Source of the DNA: Candidatus Poseidoniaceae archaeon
GTDB lineage: Archaea > Thermoplasmatota > Poseidoniia > Poseidoniales > Poseidoniaceae
Direction of reading: 5' to 3'
Length of the DNA: 25,544 nucleotides
Assembly: GCA_022451765.1 (NCBI GenBank)
Contig: JAKUNY010000005.1
Span: forward strand, 1 to 25,544
The translations under genes were made by a program, and so were the position numbers. Position 1 is the stretch's first letter, and every line of letters starts with the position of its first letter. Positions 16,770 through 25,227 of the stretch are shown here, piece after piece. The notes below the pieces were generated by a model that was not told where the DNA came from, did not search any database, and saw only the letters and a program-made list of their open reading frames with translations.

Positions 16770-16870
16770 AATCCTCGGATGAACCTGACTTATTAGGAAT
16801 TGTGGTCTTTATGTTTAATTATCATGCAGAGAATCGGAACGCTTGAACATGATATTCTCCACAGACACAC
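16770..16870. promoter_or_regulatory. Divergent promoter region between the TSP3 giant and the wHTH–STAND gene
   Basis: This 101-base gap separates two divergent starts. It is distinctly AT-rich around 16808-16825 (CTTTATGTTTAATTATC). TTTAATTA on the plus strand and TTAAACATAAA on the minus strand are both plausible TATA elements, roughly 40-60 bases from their respective genes. No ribosome-binding site is evident before the ATG at 16871. One shared AT-rich core could drive both genes. Confidence 0.35.
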
Positions 16871-18421
16871 ATGGCCGAGGGGCTTCCGAAAGTCAATGTC
16901 GCTGTCTCAGACCGCGTCTTGCTGCATCTCCTGCGTCATGACCATCTCGCTGACCGATTCATCGTCACAGCAGCGTTGACACGTCCAGGTATTGCAGAGG
17001 CTTGTGCTCAACATCCTCCAAATGTAAGCCGCACGATGCGAAACCTTGTTCGAAAGGGATGGGTAAGTGAACACACGCGCTCCATCCAAAACGATGATCG
17101 GCGACAGAAAACATGGCAATTGACCGAAGAAGGGCGCGATATGGCAAAATTGCGAACCAGCAGACTTGGAGAAACCAAAGTCTTGGTTCGTGATAAGAGT
17201 GGGCAACTTCTCGAAATCGAGTCCAAAGATGCCGCCGATCGATTAGCATCGGATATGTCCCTTTTGCAAGTCCTCTTGCACGCACAACACGAAGGAGTCT
17301 TGACGTGGGGTGACATTCGGTTTGGATTAATCAAACAGCAAGACGACGAAGACTCGCCTCCACCGCCTGGACGGCTTCAACCGCTTGCTGGTGTCCATGC
17401 AACCTACCACACGAGTGCGCCTCAAACGAGAAAAGTACGTGGGCGTGATGAAGAACTGAATCGACTTGATGAGTGGTTTGAAGGCAGGTCTGCATTCGCT
17501 ATCGTATCAGGAATCGCTGGCATTGGTAAGTCAACTCTCGTAGCAGAGTGGCTCGCTGGAAAACAAGACAAACAACCCAATCTCTCCATCTGCTGGTATC
17601 CTTGTCAGCCCTGGGATCGAGAAGTTGGTCTTGCAGTCAGCCTCTTGCACCGATTTGGAATCGACGAAAAGCATGACCCTTACAATCTCATTGAAACGCT
17701 TCCATTGCGGCCTGGAGCGCCACTTGACGTCGACACATGGCGACGACGCTTGCTGGCATATTTGACCGATGCTTACACTGTCCGAGAACGATTTTCAATT
17801 ACTCCGGGCGGACCACCACCTTACTGGCTGATTGTTCTGGATGACGTCCATCATATCGCAGCCGAATCGAAAAATCTCCTTGGAGCATTGCTGCAAATTT
17901 CACAGAAAACCCCGCTCCGATTTGTTTTGATTTCTCGAACCTCCTTGGATTTCTACGATCGTAGGGATGTCCACACACGTGAAATTGTTGATGAGTTGCC
18001 CCTGGCCGGTCTGACGCTCGATGAAACGTCGCAATGGTTGCAAGATCTTGAACTAAAGGACATCGATGCAAACGATGTCCACGAGCGAACAGGAGGCCAT
18101 CCGTTGGCGATTGAGATGCTTGAGTTGTACGGTAAACCAACGCATGAAGATTGGCTGCGGTTCCTGGATGAGGAGATTTTAGCACCGCTTCCAAAGGATG
18201 AACGCGAACTCTTGGCAACGCTTGCCGTTGCAGAAAAGCCAATCCCATGGAAAGGGCTTGCAAAGAGTTTGGACTGGGAAGGAACACCTCCCCAACGCCT
18301 GATTGATTACGGCCTACTCATCGAACTTGATCGAGGCATGTGGTTGCATGAAGCACTTCGCGAACGCCTCGTTCGTGAAGTAGGATCAGCCGACACAGAG
18401 CGTCGTAAACGAATTGAGTGA
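16871..18421 (+). CDS. wHTH–STAND-type P-loop ATPase, predicted transcriptional regulator
   Basis: The 516-residue protein has an N-terminal MarR-like winged helix (about 14-95: PPNVSRTMRNLVRKGWVSEH, then a wing with RRQKTWQLTEEGRDMAKL). A linker is followed by a STAND/NB-ARC-like NTPase with RGRDEEL at 190-196. The Walker A motif is SGIAGIGKST at 213-222 and Walker B is WLIVLDDVHH at 319-328. A sensor-like LRFVLISRTS and the downstream GGHPLAIEML motif are typical of the class. There is a short helical C-terminus but no obvious TPR or LRR sensor repeats. It is about half the size of MalT-type regulators. Regulation by nucleotide-dependent oligomerisation is inferred from the family. It is divergent from the TSP3 giant and ends one base before the convergent thioredoxin gene. 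Confidence 0.8.
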   Translation: MAEGLPKVNVAVSDRVLLHLLRHDHLADRFIVTAALTRPGIAEACAQHPPNVSRTMRNLVRKGWVSEHTRSIQNDDRRQKTWQLTEEGRDMAKLRTSRLGETKVLVRDKSGQLLEIESKDAADRLASDMSLLQVLLHAQHEGVLTWGDIRFGLIKQQDDEDSPPPPGRLQPLAGVHATYHTSAPQTRKVRGRDEELNRLDEWFEGRSAFAIVSGIAGIGKSTLVAEWLAGKQDKQPNLSICWYPCQPWDREVGLAVSLLHRFGIDEKHDPYNLIETLPLRPGAPLDVDTWRRRLLAYLTDAYTVRERFSITPGGPPPYWLIVLDDVHHIAAESKNLLGALLQISQKTPLRFVLISRTSLDFYDRRDVHTREIVDELPLAGLTLDETSQWLQDLELKDIDANDVHERTGGHPLAIEMLELYGKPTHEDWLRFLDEEILAPLPKDERELLATLAVAEKPIPWKGLAKSLDWEGTPPQRLIDYGLLIELDRGMWLHEALRERLVREVGSADTERRKRIE

Positions 18422-18422
18422 T

Positions 18423-18800
18423 TCAGAAATCATCAGCAGTCATGTGATTGTCAACCCAAGTTGTCAATGCAGGCTTTGTCATCATACCGCTCTTGTTGTC
18501 GACCATGGTTCCGTTACGGAACAGAAACAGTGCTGGAATGCCGCGCACGCCAAGACGAGCAGCATGCATGGTGTTTGAATCGGTATCGACCTTCGCAATG
18601 AGGATGTCTCGCTCACTCGCAAGATCGTTCAATATAGGCGCAATTGCTTTACACGGCCCGCACCACTCAGCCCAGAAATCGACTAGAACCCATTCGTTGT
18701 CATTTAGGGTGCTTTCAAACTCAGAATCTGTAACCGCTTTTACTTCGCCCATGAACTTTCGGTCAACCGTCCTTTCATGAACCTTTGCAGGTAAAATCAT
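18423..18800 (-). CDS. trxA: Thioredoxin
   Basis: The 125-residue product has the thioredoxin fold with the redox motif WCGPC at 46-50 (DFWAEWCGPCKAIAPIL) and the cis-proline loop RGIPALFLF. It reduces protein disulfides in the cytoplasm; no signal peptide is seen. The Met at residue 17 (start at 18752) would give a 109-residue protein with the usual N-terminal length, and may be the true start. I keep 18800 because a TATA-like element at 18827-18837 places the transcript start only a few bases before it, as in leaderless archaeal messages. The gene is divergent from the small winged-helix gene. Confidence 0.9.
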   Translation of the reverse strand: MILPAKVHERTVDRKFMGEVKAVTDSEFESTLNDNEWVLVDFWAEWCGPCKAIAPILNDLASERDILIAKVDTDSNTMHAARLGVRGIPALFLFRNGTMVDNKSGMMTKPALTTWVDNHMTADDF

Positions 18801-18820
18801 GGGACGCCCACGGGTATCCC
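18801..18820. promoter_or_regulatory. Imperfect 20-bp palindrome beside the thioredoxin start
   Basis: GGGACGCCCACGGGTATCCC is a near inverted repeat, with seven of ten positions in each arm pairing. It lies directly between the thioredoxin ATG and the shared TATA-like element, where the thioredoxin transcript would begin. This is the position expected for an archaeal repressor operator. No binding protein is known; the adjacent winged-helix gene is an obvious but untested candidate. Confidence 0.3.
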
Positions 18821-18826
18821 ATCATT

Positions 18827-18837
18827 GTATCATATAC
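18827..18837. promoter_or_regulatory. Candidate bidirectional TATA element
   Basis: GTATCATATAC is nearly self-complementary and lies in the 59-base gap between two divergent starts. It is about 25 bases before the small winged-helix ATG at 18860 on the plus strand and about 30 bases before the thioredoxin ATG at 18800 on the minus strand. Both spacings fit archaeal TATA boxes serving leaderless or nearly leaderless messages. Confidence 0.45.
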
Positions 18838-18859
18838 TTCAACAAACAAAGAATACATC

Positions 18860-19120
18860 ATGACCGCAGTGAAAGGAAAAGGGACACAGAAGAGCGCTCG
18901 ATTGGAGCGCCTCAAGGCAGAAATTGCAACCTACATCGAAGATCGGCCAGGTTGCTCAGCAGCTGATATCGTTGCTTATCTCTCCAATGAGCGAAAGATG
19001 AGAAATCATGGTTTAACAGCACGAAAGATTGGATATTTCATCCCAAGATACATGAAAAACAGAATTGGTTTCAAACTTGACGCGACCACAGGGAAGCGCA
19101 TCTATCACGCAATGGGTTGA
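18860..19120 (+). CDS. Small basic winged-helix protein, probable DNA-binding
   Basis: I place the start at the ATG at 18860 (86 residues, MTAVKGKGTQ…), because the upstream in-frame start at 18785 would overlap the divergent promoter and the thioredoxin gene. The predicted layout is helix 1 (RLERLKAEIATYIEDRPG), helix 2 (SAADIVAYLSNERK), a putative recognition helix (LTARKIGYFIPRYM) and a hairpin wing (GFKLDATTGKRIYHAMG). The protein is rich in Lys and Arg. This is the shape of a single-domain winged-helix factor, but I recognise no named family. It lies 36 bases before the beta-helix acyltransferase on the same strand. Confidence 0.6.
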   Translation: MTAVKGKGTQKSARLERLKAEIATYIEDRPGCSAADIVAYLSNERKMRNHGLTARKIGYFIPRYMKNRIGFKLDATTGKRIYHAMG

Positions 19121-19139
19121 CCAAACATTCAATGTGACG

Positions 19140-19154
19140 AGGTTCGTCGAACCT
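19140..19154. promoter_or_regulatory. Perfect 15-bp palindrome just before the acyltransferase start
   Basis: AGGTTCG-T-CGAACCT ends two bases before the ATG at 19157 and begins within the only GAGG resembling a ribosome-binding site. As DNA it could be an operator. As RNA, the stem AGGUUC/GAACCU with a GUC loop would hide the GAGG and influence initiation. It resembles half of a tRNA T-arm by chance, but no tRNA can be folded around it. Confidence 0.35.
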
Positions 19155-19156
19155 TC

Positions 19157-19837
19157 ATGGACTGGCCGGCCGGTGTCAAACCTGAGGCTCTATTTTCATC
19201 TGATGCTGCTCGCAGCATGATGAATCAAACAGAACCAGTCTGGTCGTTATTGAATCCGGACAACCCATCCGGCCTCAAACAGCAAATCGATGCCAAGTTG
19301 GCAGAACTTGGATCAAACCATCCAGCAGGAGTGGAGTACCTGACCATCGATGAACGAAAGGGCCCCGTCCACGTTCAAGAAGGAGCATCAATTGAGCCAC
19401 ACGTCCATCTTATTGGTCCTTGCTTGATCGAAACAAATACGACAATTCGATCGCATGCCTACGTTCGAGAGTACACTTGGATGATGTCGGGAAGCCTACT
19501 TGGTCACGCAAGCGAATCCAAACATTCCTTGTTCCTCCCTGGCGCAAAAGCACCCCACTTCAACTATGTTGGCGACTCAGTGCTGGGTTCAAACGCTAAT
19601 CTTGGTGCTGGCGTCAAACTCTCGAATTTACGAAACGATGGAAAACACATCGGAATTTGGCTCAACGATGTTCGCAGAGAAACAGGATTGCGCAAGTTTG
19701 GGGCCATCCTTGGAGATGATGCGCAACTCGGATGCAATGTTGTCACGAACCCTGGAACCGTTCTCGGTAAATCCAGCATGGTACACCCAAACACGACCGT
19801 CAGCGGCTATCATCCTGATGGAAGCGTACTCCGATGA
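19157..19837 (+). CDS. GlmU-like left-handed beta-helix acyltransferase (no uridylyltransferase domain)
   Basis: The 226-residue protein has hexapeptide-type turns from about residue 75 to the end. The segment KAPHFNYVGDSVLGSNANLG (131-150) followed by AGV…N corresponds to the acetyltransferase active site of GlmU and archaeal dual-function sugar-1-phosphate enzymes, with H134 as the likely catalytic His. C-terminal turns (GDDAQLGCNVVTNPGTVLG) complete the helix. The N-terminal nucleotidyltransferase domain of those proteins is absent; only about 70 unrelated residues precede the helix. It probably acetylates glucosamine-1-phosphate or a related amino sugar. The next gene, a phosphohexomutase starting nine bases later, supplies that substrate class, so a two-gene operon is likely. 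Confidence 0.75.
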   Translation: MDWPAGVKPEALFSSDAARSMMNQTEPVWSLLNPDNPSGLKQQIDAKLAELGSNHPAGVEYLTIDERKGPVHVQEGASIEPHVHLIGPCLIETNTTIRSHAYVREYTWMMSGSLLGHASESKHSLFLPGAKAPHFNYVGDSVLGSNANLGAGVKLSNLRNDGKHIGIWLNDVRRETGLRKFGAILGDDAQLGCNVVTNPGTVLGKSSMVHPNTTVSGYHPDGSVLR

Positions 19838-19846
19838 GGGAAGGCC

Positions 19847-21439
19847 ATGACCAATCTGTTTGGAACCGATGGAATTCGTGGCCGTGTTTCTCTGGATGCA
19901 TGCGACGATGAGGGAGCGCTTGAACAAATTGTTGCCGAGCGACTCCTAACACCCCAGTTGATGAAACTGCTTGGAGAATCGCTCGGTCGTTGCTTACCAG
20001 AAGATGGAGAAGGTAGCCTCGTCGTTGTTGGATGGGACGACCGCCCACACAACGAGAACTTAGCAGCATGGTTGACGCTGGGCTTCCATGCCTCGAATTG
20101 CGAAGTCGTGCACATCGGCTGTTCATCAACGCCGATGCTTCATTACGCAGTCCTCGAAACAAGCGCTCGGCTGGGCTGCATGATCACTGCAAGTCACAAT
20201 CCTGTAACGGATTCCGGAATCAAAGTGTTTGATGCACACGGCCGAAAATCTATGCCAGCCTACGAGACACTTGTTTCAGAGACGGCTTACTCGCTTTCGC
20301 AGGAAGATCGAGAAATTGACGAGGTGGATCGAAAAGCATGGATGAAACCCGACGCACAACACACCGTAAATCATCAGAAGTGGTTGGAGCGAAGGTTGGA
20401 CTTGTTCCAATCGTTGTTTGAATACGAATTATCCTCATCTGTTGAACTTCACCTGGATTCGTCCAAAGGCCATGCTGCATCATGGTTAGCAAATTGGATG
20501 CGGAGTCAGGGACTTGATGTCGAAGAAGTCAGTAGTCAAGCCGCTGCGATGAACGAGGGTTGTGGCGCAGGCGAACTTTCTCCTGGCCAATCATGGACTT
20601 GGGATGAAACGTCAAGCAGCGGACATTTGCTTATCCAGTCACTCTCCTCACGAGGCGAAGGGTCGATTCTGGGAGCTGCATTGGATGGTGATGGAGACCG
20701 CTGTTTGCTTGCAAGAGAAACCAGCGAAGGGGTCGAAGTTGTTGACGGCGATGATATCGCTGATGCAATTCTTCGGGCCTGTCCAAAGCCTTGGAAAGTT
20801 GCTGCAAGCATTGAATCGAATCTGCGACTTCTCTCCAGTGTAGAGGAGCAATCGACGATGGAAGGCTTTGAAACTGCAGTCGGTGACCGTTGGTTGTCGC
20901 ATGCGCTTGCTTCCTACTTGCCAGAGCAAAGGGACCAGCCGTTGCTTTTCGGTATCGAGGATTCAGGCCACATTGTTCTTCCTTCCCCACACCCAAGCGA
21001 CGCAAACCAATGGAGTCTCGTCGGCGATGGTTCCGCCACCCTACTTGTTGCATTGCTCGCCCTTCAAGGCGTTGGTGAGGACCCGATGCAGAAGGGTTGG
21101 AAAAAACGACTGAGCGTGAAAAACCCAAATCGTTGGATGTGGGACGGACAAAACGAGTTATCCGATACGGTTGAATCCATGGTCCGAATGCATTTGTACC
21201 AAGCCGGAAATGTCACAGAATGGCAGCGAACCGGGTTGGAAGGGGAAGCAAATTTGATGCTAATTCGCTGTCGGTTGAATGGCATGGTCGTCAGCTTCGG
21301 ATTGAGAAACAGCGGCACACAAGAAAAGACCAGCGTTAGTCTACGGTTTTCAGAACCTGATCCCGGATTCGACGCAATGTTGTTGATGCGTTCCGTGCAG
21401 AATCTCTTGCTGCGGACTTTTAATCCAGTTGCTTATTGA
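19847..21439 (+). CDS. glmM: Phosphoglucosamine mutase / phosphohexomutase (alpha-D-phosphohexomutase family)
   Basis: The 530-residue enzyme has all four landmarks of the family. These are N-terminal GTDGIRG (6-12), the phosphoserine loop TASHNP (114-119, Ser116), the metal loop DGDGDR (280-285) and the sugar loop EDSGH (371-375). The phosphate-binding C-terminal loop is RNSGTQEKTS (487-496), where the usual pattern is R-x-SGTE-P; the Glu is replaced by Gln. It is longer than the roughly 445-455 residues typical of GlmM, mainly through an expanded second domain. The glucosamine preference is inferred from the N-terminal signature and the adjacent GlmU-like gene; phosphomannomutase or phosphoglucomutase activity cannot be excluded. 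The start has GAGGGAAGG upstream. The 3' end overlaps the convergent membrane gene by seven bases. Confidence 0.85.
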   Translation: MTNLFGTDGIRGRVSLDACDDEGALEQIVAERLLTPQLMKLLGESLGRCLPEDGEGSLVVVGWDDRPHNENLAAWLTLGFHASNCEVVHIGCSSTPMLHYAVLETSARLGCMITASHNPVTDSGIKVFDAHGRKSMPAYETLVSETAYSLSQEDREIDEVDRKAWMKPDAQHTVNHQKWLERRLDLFQSLFEYELSSSVELHLDSSKGHAASWLANWMRSQGLDVEEVSSQAAAMNEGCGAGELSPGQSWTWDETSSSGHLLIQSLSSRGEGSILGAALDGDGDRCLLARETSEGVEVVDGDDIADAILRACPKPWKVAASIESNLRLLSSVEEQSTMEGFETAVGDRWLSHALASYLPEQRDQPLLFGIEDSGHIVLPSPHPSDANQWSLVGDGSATLLVALLALQGVGEDPMQKGWKKRLSVKNPNRWMWDGQNELSDTVESMVRMHLYQAGNVTEWQRTGLEGEANLMLIRCRLNGMVVSFGLRNSGTQEKTSVSLRFSEPDPGFDAMLLMRSVQNLLLRTFNPVAY

Positions 21440-24400
21440 GAGGCAAGCAACTCATCTCTGGACTGTGTAAGGTAGGTAATGATGGCAAGCAGGGTTGCTG
21501 TTGCGAGCAACAAAGCGAGTGCAGCCATGGACGTCATTCCTTGATAGATGAGGACGCTGGCAACAATCCATGCAAGCACAAGGTTGAGGAAACCAACAAT
21601 TCGCCAACCTCTGCGGAGTGTCAACACACCGATCACCCATGATGTCGTTGACATGGCCAGCGTCAGTAAAACAAACAACAGCAAAGAGGGTGACAAGACA
21701 CCTGTGATAATGAACAGAACCTGAGCAACCCACAGCGAGGCTGAAATCCACAGGCCTTGATCGGTGTAGGTTGCAACGCTCCCAGCCAACAAACCAATCA
21801 AACCGATGGCGATGGAAGACATCCAAACCTCAAACAGTGTGAGGTTGAATTCTTGCTCAATCCACCAAACGGTTTCATTCAAGGCTACCGGTAGGACGAT
21901 GAAACCGACCATCAAGACTGCAGGTTGCTTCCATTCCCACCCACGTAGGAGCATCAAAGTTAACGCCAACAATGCTGCCGGTCCGAAGGATAGAATCAGA
22001 ATGGATAAAGCGTATGAAATCCGACCCAAAGCCCCACGATGGTCCTGCAATCCACGCCTTTGTCGCTCTCGCTCAACCCAATCCCAGAGAAGGGCTGCAA
22101 GCACGAGGAGAATCTCGTTTCCGAATACCGGAATTGTCCACGCCAAATTGTAAAACTCAAGCGGATTTGTGAGCGTTGGAATCGGTAGTTCTCCTCCAGC
22201 AAGAACGCCAAACAGGCGATCGATAACCAACAAACCTACGACCATGTCGAGAACGTTCGGTATCCGAACGCCGAGGTCATCCCGGCCGACCAATGCGAAA
22301 CTTCCCATAGCGACGAGGGCTGCAAGTAGCGTGAGCAAATCGTATTGCTCTTCTAAGAAAACCGTTCCCTGAGTCATTCTTGAGGCGAGGTGGACCAAGA
22401 CCAATCCTGCCATGGCAATTGCGATTGGTATCTCAACACCAAGAACATCAACCAGTCGTAAATTGAGCGAATCTGCACGCAACCTTGCAAGACTGATGAA
22501 CAGGAAGGAAATACCTCCCATCAACAACAATGCGAGGATGCCCGAGCCGCTGAGGTAAGCAAAAAAGACGGATGCAAAAATCGTGACCCCAAGGAACGAG
22601 AGAACGATGCTTGGTCGATGTTGAATATCGCCAATCTCGAGATCCATTTCCCCTGTTGTTCCGGTTCGTTTAGCTCGCTTTTTCTGCTTCTCAGCCAATT
22701 CAATCATGGTTGGATCGATGAATTGGACCCCGGTTTCTTCCGTGGTCTGATTGTATGCGATTTGGACACGTTGTTTCGCTGCAATTTCTTGGATACGTTC
22801 ATCGCGTCGAGCGACGGAGCGAAGGCCAGAACGCCACTCGCCCTGAAGAGCAAGATAAGCACCTGAGGCAACGAAGCTGACCAATGCCATCGTGGTCAAC
22901 AATTGCAATTCAAGCGTCACACCACTGAAGAGCATCATTCCAATCATCGCAACCGTTGCCAAAGTTGGCGGCAGCAATTTGTCCATTTTGGTCACACGAC
23001 TCATGTAATGGAACAGTGTTCCCAGTGAGATGAATCCCATCATCATCGCATCTTGGCCGCCTTGAGGGAACCAATCGGAATTGGTTAACTCCAACGATGC
23101 TTCGTTCCGGAGAGCTGGAATGGCCAACAATGTACTCATGACCAGAAGCTGCAGCGTAACGATGCTGTTTGTCTGGTTTCGCTTGACATTGTTCTTGTCC
23201 TCGAGGAATCGGTCGGTGTGGACGAGCATCAACGAACACCCTGCGACAAGGGTTGCGGCAAAAATGGATGTATGTCCAAATTTCCAACCAAAGTGGAGGC
23301 CGAAGATGCTCCATGCGACCAACATTGTTCTCGGTTGTCCACGATGTTGACCGAGGGCAACCAATGTTCCATGGAAGATGAGAATGGCGGCCATGACCCC
23401 AAGAAGGCCCCAGGCGGGAAGACCGTCGACTCGTGCAATGCCCCAAACGGAAACGAGCGAGAGCACGAACGAGAGATTCCATAATTGCAACAATCCTGAG
23501 TCCCTTGCTCGTGCACCGAGCTCGCTTAATCCTGCGAGTCGACCCGCAAGATTGAGTGTAGCTTGGCCTTGACTAAGATTGACGTAAAGTTGCTGGACGA
23601 TCAACAACAGCATCCATGCAGCAACGTGTTGTTCATCCAATACAACGGGAATAAAGTCGTTCGAAAACATTCGTGATTCAACATCGGTAGCAAACATAAG
23701 CAGCCAAACCCAAGGCATCAAAACTGCTACTCCAGATATCGAAGGAGATTGTCGTTGAACGCCCAACAAAGCCAGGCCCAGCCATACCAATGCTTGAGAA
23801 ACCAGCAATCGCCAACCATCTGATTCGGCAGGTATGAGGATTGTAAGAAGAACAACAACAACAACGCCGCCAACCCACAATACGTGGTCTGAAACAGCTT
23901 GTTGATTTCTCAGCAATGCAATGGATGTGAGAATCGCTGTGAGAATTGCATAGATGCTGTAACCGCTCAAATTTGCAACATCGATGGTGAGCACCTCGAG
24001 GTTGAGGAGGATGACAAGGATGAGCAGGAACGGTGCAGGAAACAAAATGAACGGAGCAAGTCGCTTCCATTCAACGCCACGAACGGCCAAGTAAGAGCCA
24101 CCAAAGGCACTCATGAGCAGCAGCAATTGTGCCAAGGCGTATCCAGTTTCGTCACGGTTTGCAGCGATTGAAAGCAGCGCTCCAATCATTCCAAGGCCAA
24201 CTGAAATAGCCCACAATCCGGGTTTGCCAAGGCCGAGCGCCTTGGCTGCAGCAGAGAACCAATTGTCTGCTTTGTGGAATTGCGTTGCGATAACTGCATT
24301 GGTTGCTGTTACGGCGAACATCAGCATGAACAACAACAAATCGTCGTCAAAGGAAACAATCTCGATGTTCGCAATCGACCATTCATTTGAGAAAGCATGC

Positions 24401-25227
24401 AGCCCAATCCAAAGGTACGATACAGCAATTCCAAGACTTGCAAGATTGCCCGATTGGCGATGTAAGGCAAGCCCATGCATCGATAGCGTTCCGAGGAGGA
24501 TCATCCCAGCCACTCCAATTTCGTCGTACAGCGCGCCGGTTGCGCTCCCAAGAGCGAGCAAGACGAGTGTGGCCTGAGCAGCGATTGCATCATCGTCGTG
24601 ACGTTGAGCGATTACGACGTTGAATCCAATCAGCGTGAGTAAAAAGATGCCAAGCGACAGGTCTGCTCCAAGCGGTGAGGTATCCAACCATCCCCAGTGG
24701 TGAACATCGAGTGCAAATCCGTACAGAATTTTCATTGAAATGATGACCCATGTCACACCAAGGAGATGCATGGTTGGATTTGGAATCCACTTTTCACCCA
24801 CCCACAGACCAGAAAATCCCATGATGATGAGGAGAGGCCCCCCAAGAAACGGTGGAAGGGCAGTACCTACAACCCACCCTAAAACGGACCATACCAGAAC
24901 CATTCCGGCAAGCAGGCCAAAACCGAGCCGGCGTTCACCGTGAACGGCCATATCGGTAACACTGTCCGGTGCCGCTGCATCTTCGACTGTGCCGTCTCGT
25001 TTGATTACGCCGGGCTCGTTCGATTGCTCGTCTTTTCCAGAAAACAATGATGCAATTTCACCGACTGCTGCATCGGTTTCTTGTACCTCGACACTTGTTT
25101 CTTCTTCGACTTCTTCGTGATCTTGAATCACAAATTGACCAAGGTCAATTCCGCTACCTCGTCGGAATTCCTTCTGGCGGAGGACATCATCTTCCACAGA
25201 ATCGTGGTCTGGGACGTCGTCCTCCAT
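21433..25227 (-). CDS. Very large polytopic membrane protein of unknown function
   Basis: The 1264-residue protein starts with about 100 hydrophilic, acidic, presumably cytoplasmic residues (MEDDVPDHDSVEDDV…). It then continues as a near-unbroken series of hydrophobic helices, by eye more than thirty, to the end. The main break is a charged segment at about 795-870 (RSVARRDERIQEIAAKQRVQ … ELAEKQKKRAKRTG), which splits the membrane part into a longer N-terminal and a shorter C-terminal half. It vaguely resembles multi-helix DUF2339-type proteins in composition, but I see no diagnostic motif and assign no function. No catalytic or transporter signature was found. The start is preceded by AGGT at reasonable spacing. 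It is divergent from the PEP carboxykinase gene. Confidence 0.75.
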   Translation of the reverse strand: MEDDVPDHDSVEDDVLRQKEFRRGSGIDLGQFVIQDHEEVEEETSVEVQETDAAVGEIASLFSGKDEQSNEPGVIKRDGTVEDAAAPDSVTDMAVHGERRLGFGLLAGMVLVWSVLGWVVGTALPPFLGGPLLIIMGFSGLWVGEKWIPNPTMHLLGVTWVIISMKILYGFALDVHHWGWLDTSPLGADLSLGIFLLTLIGFNVVIAQRHDDDAIAAQATLVLLALGSATGALYDEIGVAGMILLGTLSMHGLALHRQSGNLASLGIAVSYLWIGLHAFSNEWSIANIEIVSFDDDLLLFMLMFAVTATNAVIATQFHKADNWFSAAAKALGLGKPGLWAISVGLGMIGALLSIAANRDETGYALAQLLLLMSAFGGSYLAVRGVEWKRLAPFILFPAPFLLILVILLNLEVLTIDVANLSGYSIYAILTAILTSIALLRNQQAVSDHVLWVGGVVVVVLLTILIPAESDGWRLLVSQALVWLGLALLGVQRQSPSISGVAVLMPWVWLLMFATDVESRMFSNDFIPVVLDEQHVAAWMLLLIVQQLYVNLSQGQATLNLAGRLAGLSELGARARDSGLLQLWNLSFVLSLVSVWGIARVDGLPAWGLLGVMAAILIFHGTLVALGQHRGQPRTMLVAWSIFGLHFGWKFGHTSIFAATLVAGCSLMLVHTDRFLEDKNNVKRNQTNSIVTLQLLVMSTLLAIPALRNEASLELTNSDWFPQGGQDAMMMGFISLGTLFHYMSRVTKMDKLLPPTLATVAMIGMMLFSGVTLELQLLTTMALVSFVASGAYLALQGEWRSGLRSVARRDERIQEIAAKQRVQIAYNQTTEETGVQFIDPTMIELAEKQKKRAKRTGTTGEMDLEIGDIQHRPSIVLSFLGVTIFASVFFAYLSGSGILALLLMGGISFLFISLARLRADSLNLRLVDVLGVEIPIAIAMAGLVLVHLASRMTQGTVFLEEQYDLLTLLAALVAMGSFALVGRDDLGVRIPNVLDMVVGLLVIDRLFGVLAGGELPIPTLTNPLEFYNLAWTIPVFGNEILLVLAALLWDWVERERQRRGLQDHRGALGRISYALSILILSFGPAALLALTLMLLRGWEWKQPAVLMVGFIVLPVALNETVWWIEQEFNLTLFEVWMSSIAIGLIGLLAGSVATYTDQGLWISASLWVAQVLFIITGVLSPSLLLFVLLTLAMSTTSWVIGVLTLRRGWRIVGFLNLVLAWIVASVLIYQGMTSMAALALLLATATLLAIITYLTQSRDELLASQ

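Noticed and set aside
18785..18859. Earlier start for the small winged-helix protein at 18785
   Set aside because: The added residues are translated from the divergent promoter and overlap the thioredoxin start; the ATG at 18860 is well placed relative to the TATA element.
19140..19154. T-arm-like GGTTCG…CGAACC as part of a tRNA
   Set aside because: No acceptor, D or anticodon arm can be paired around it in the 36-base gap.
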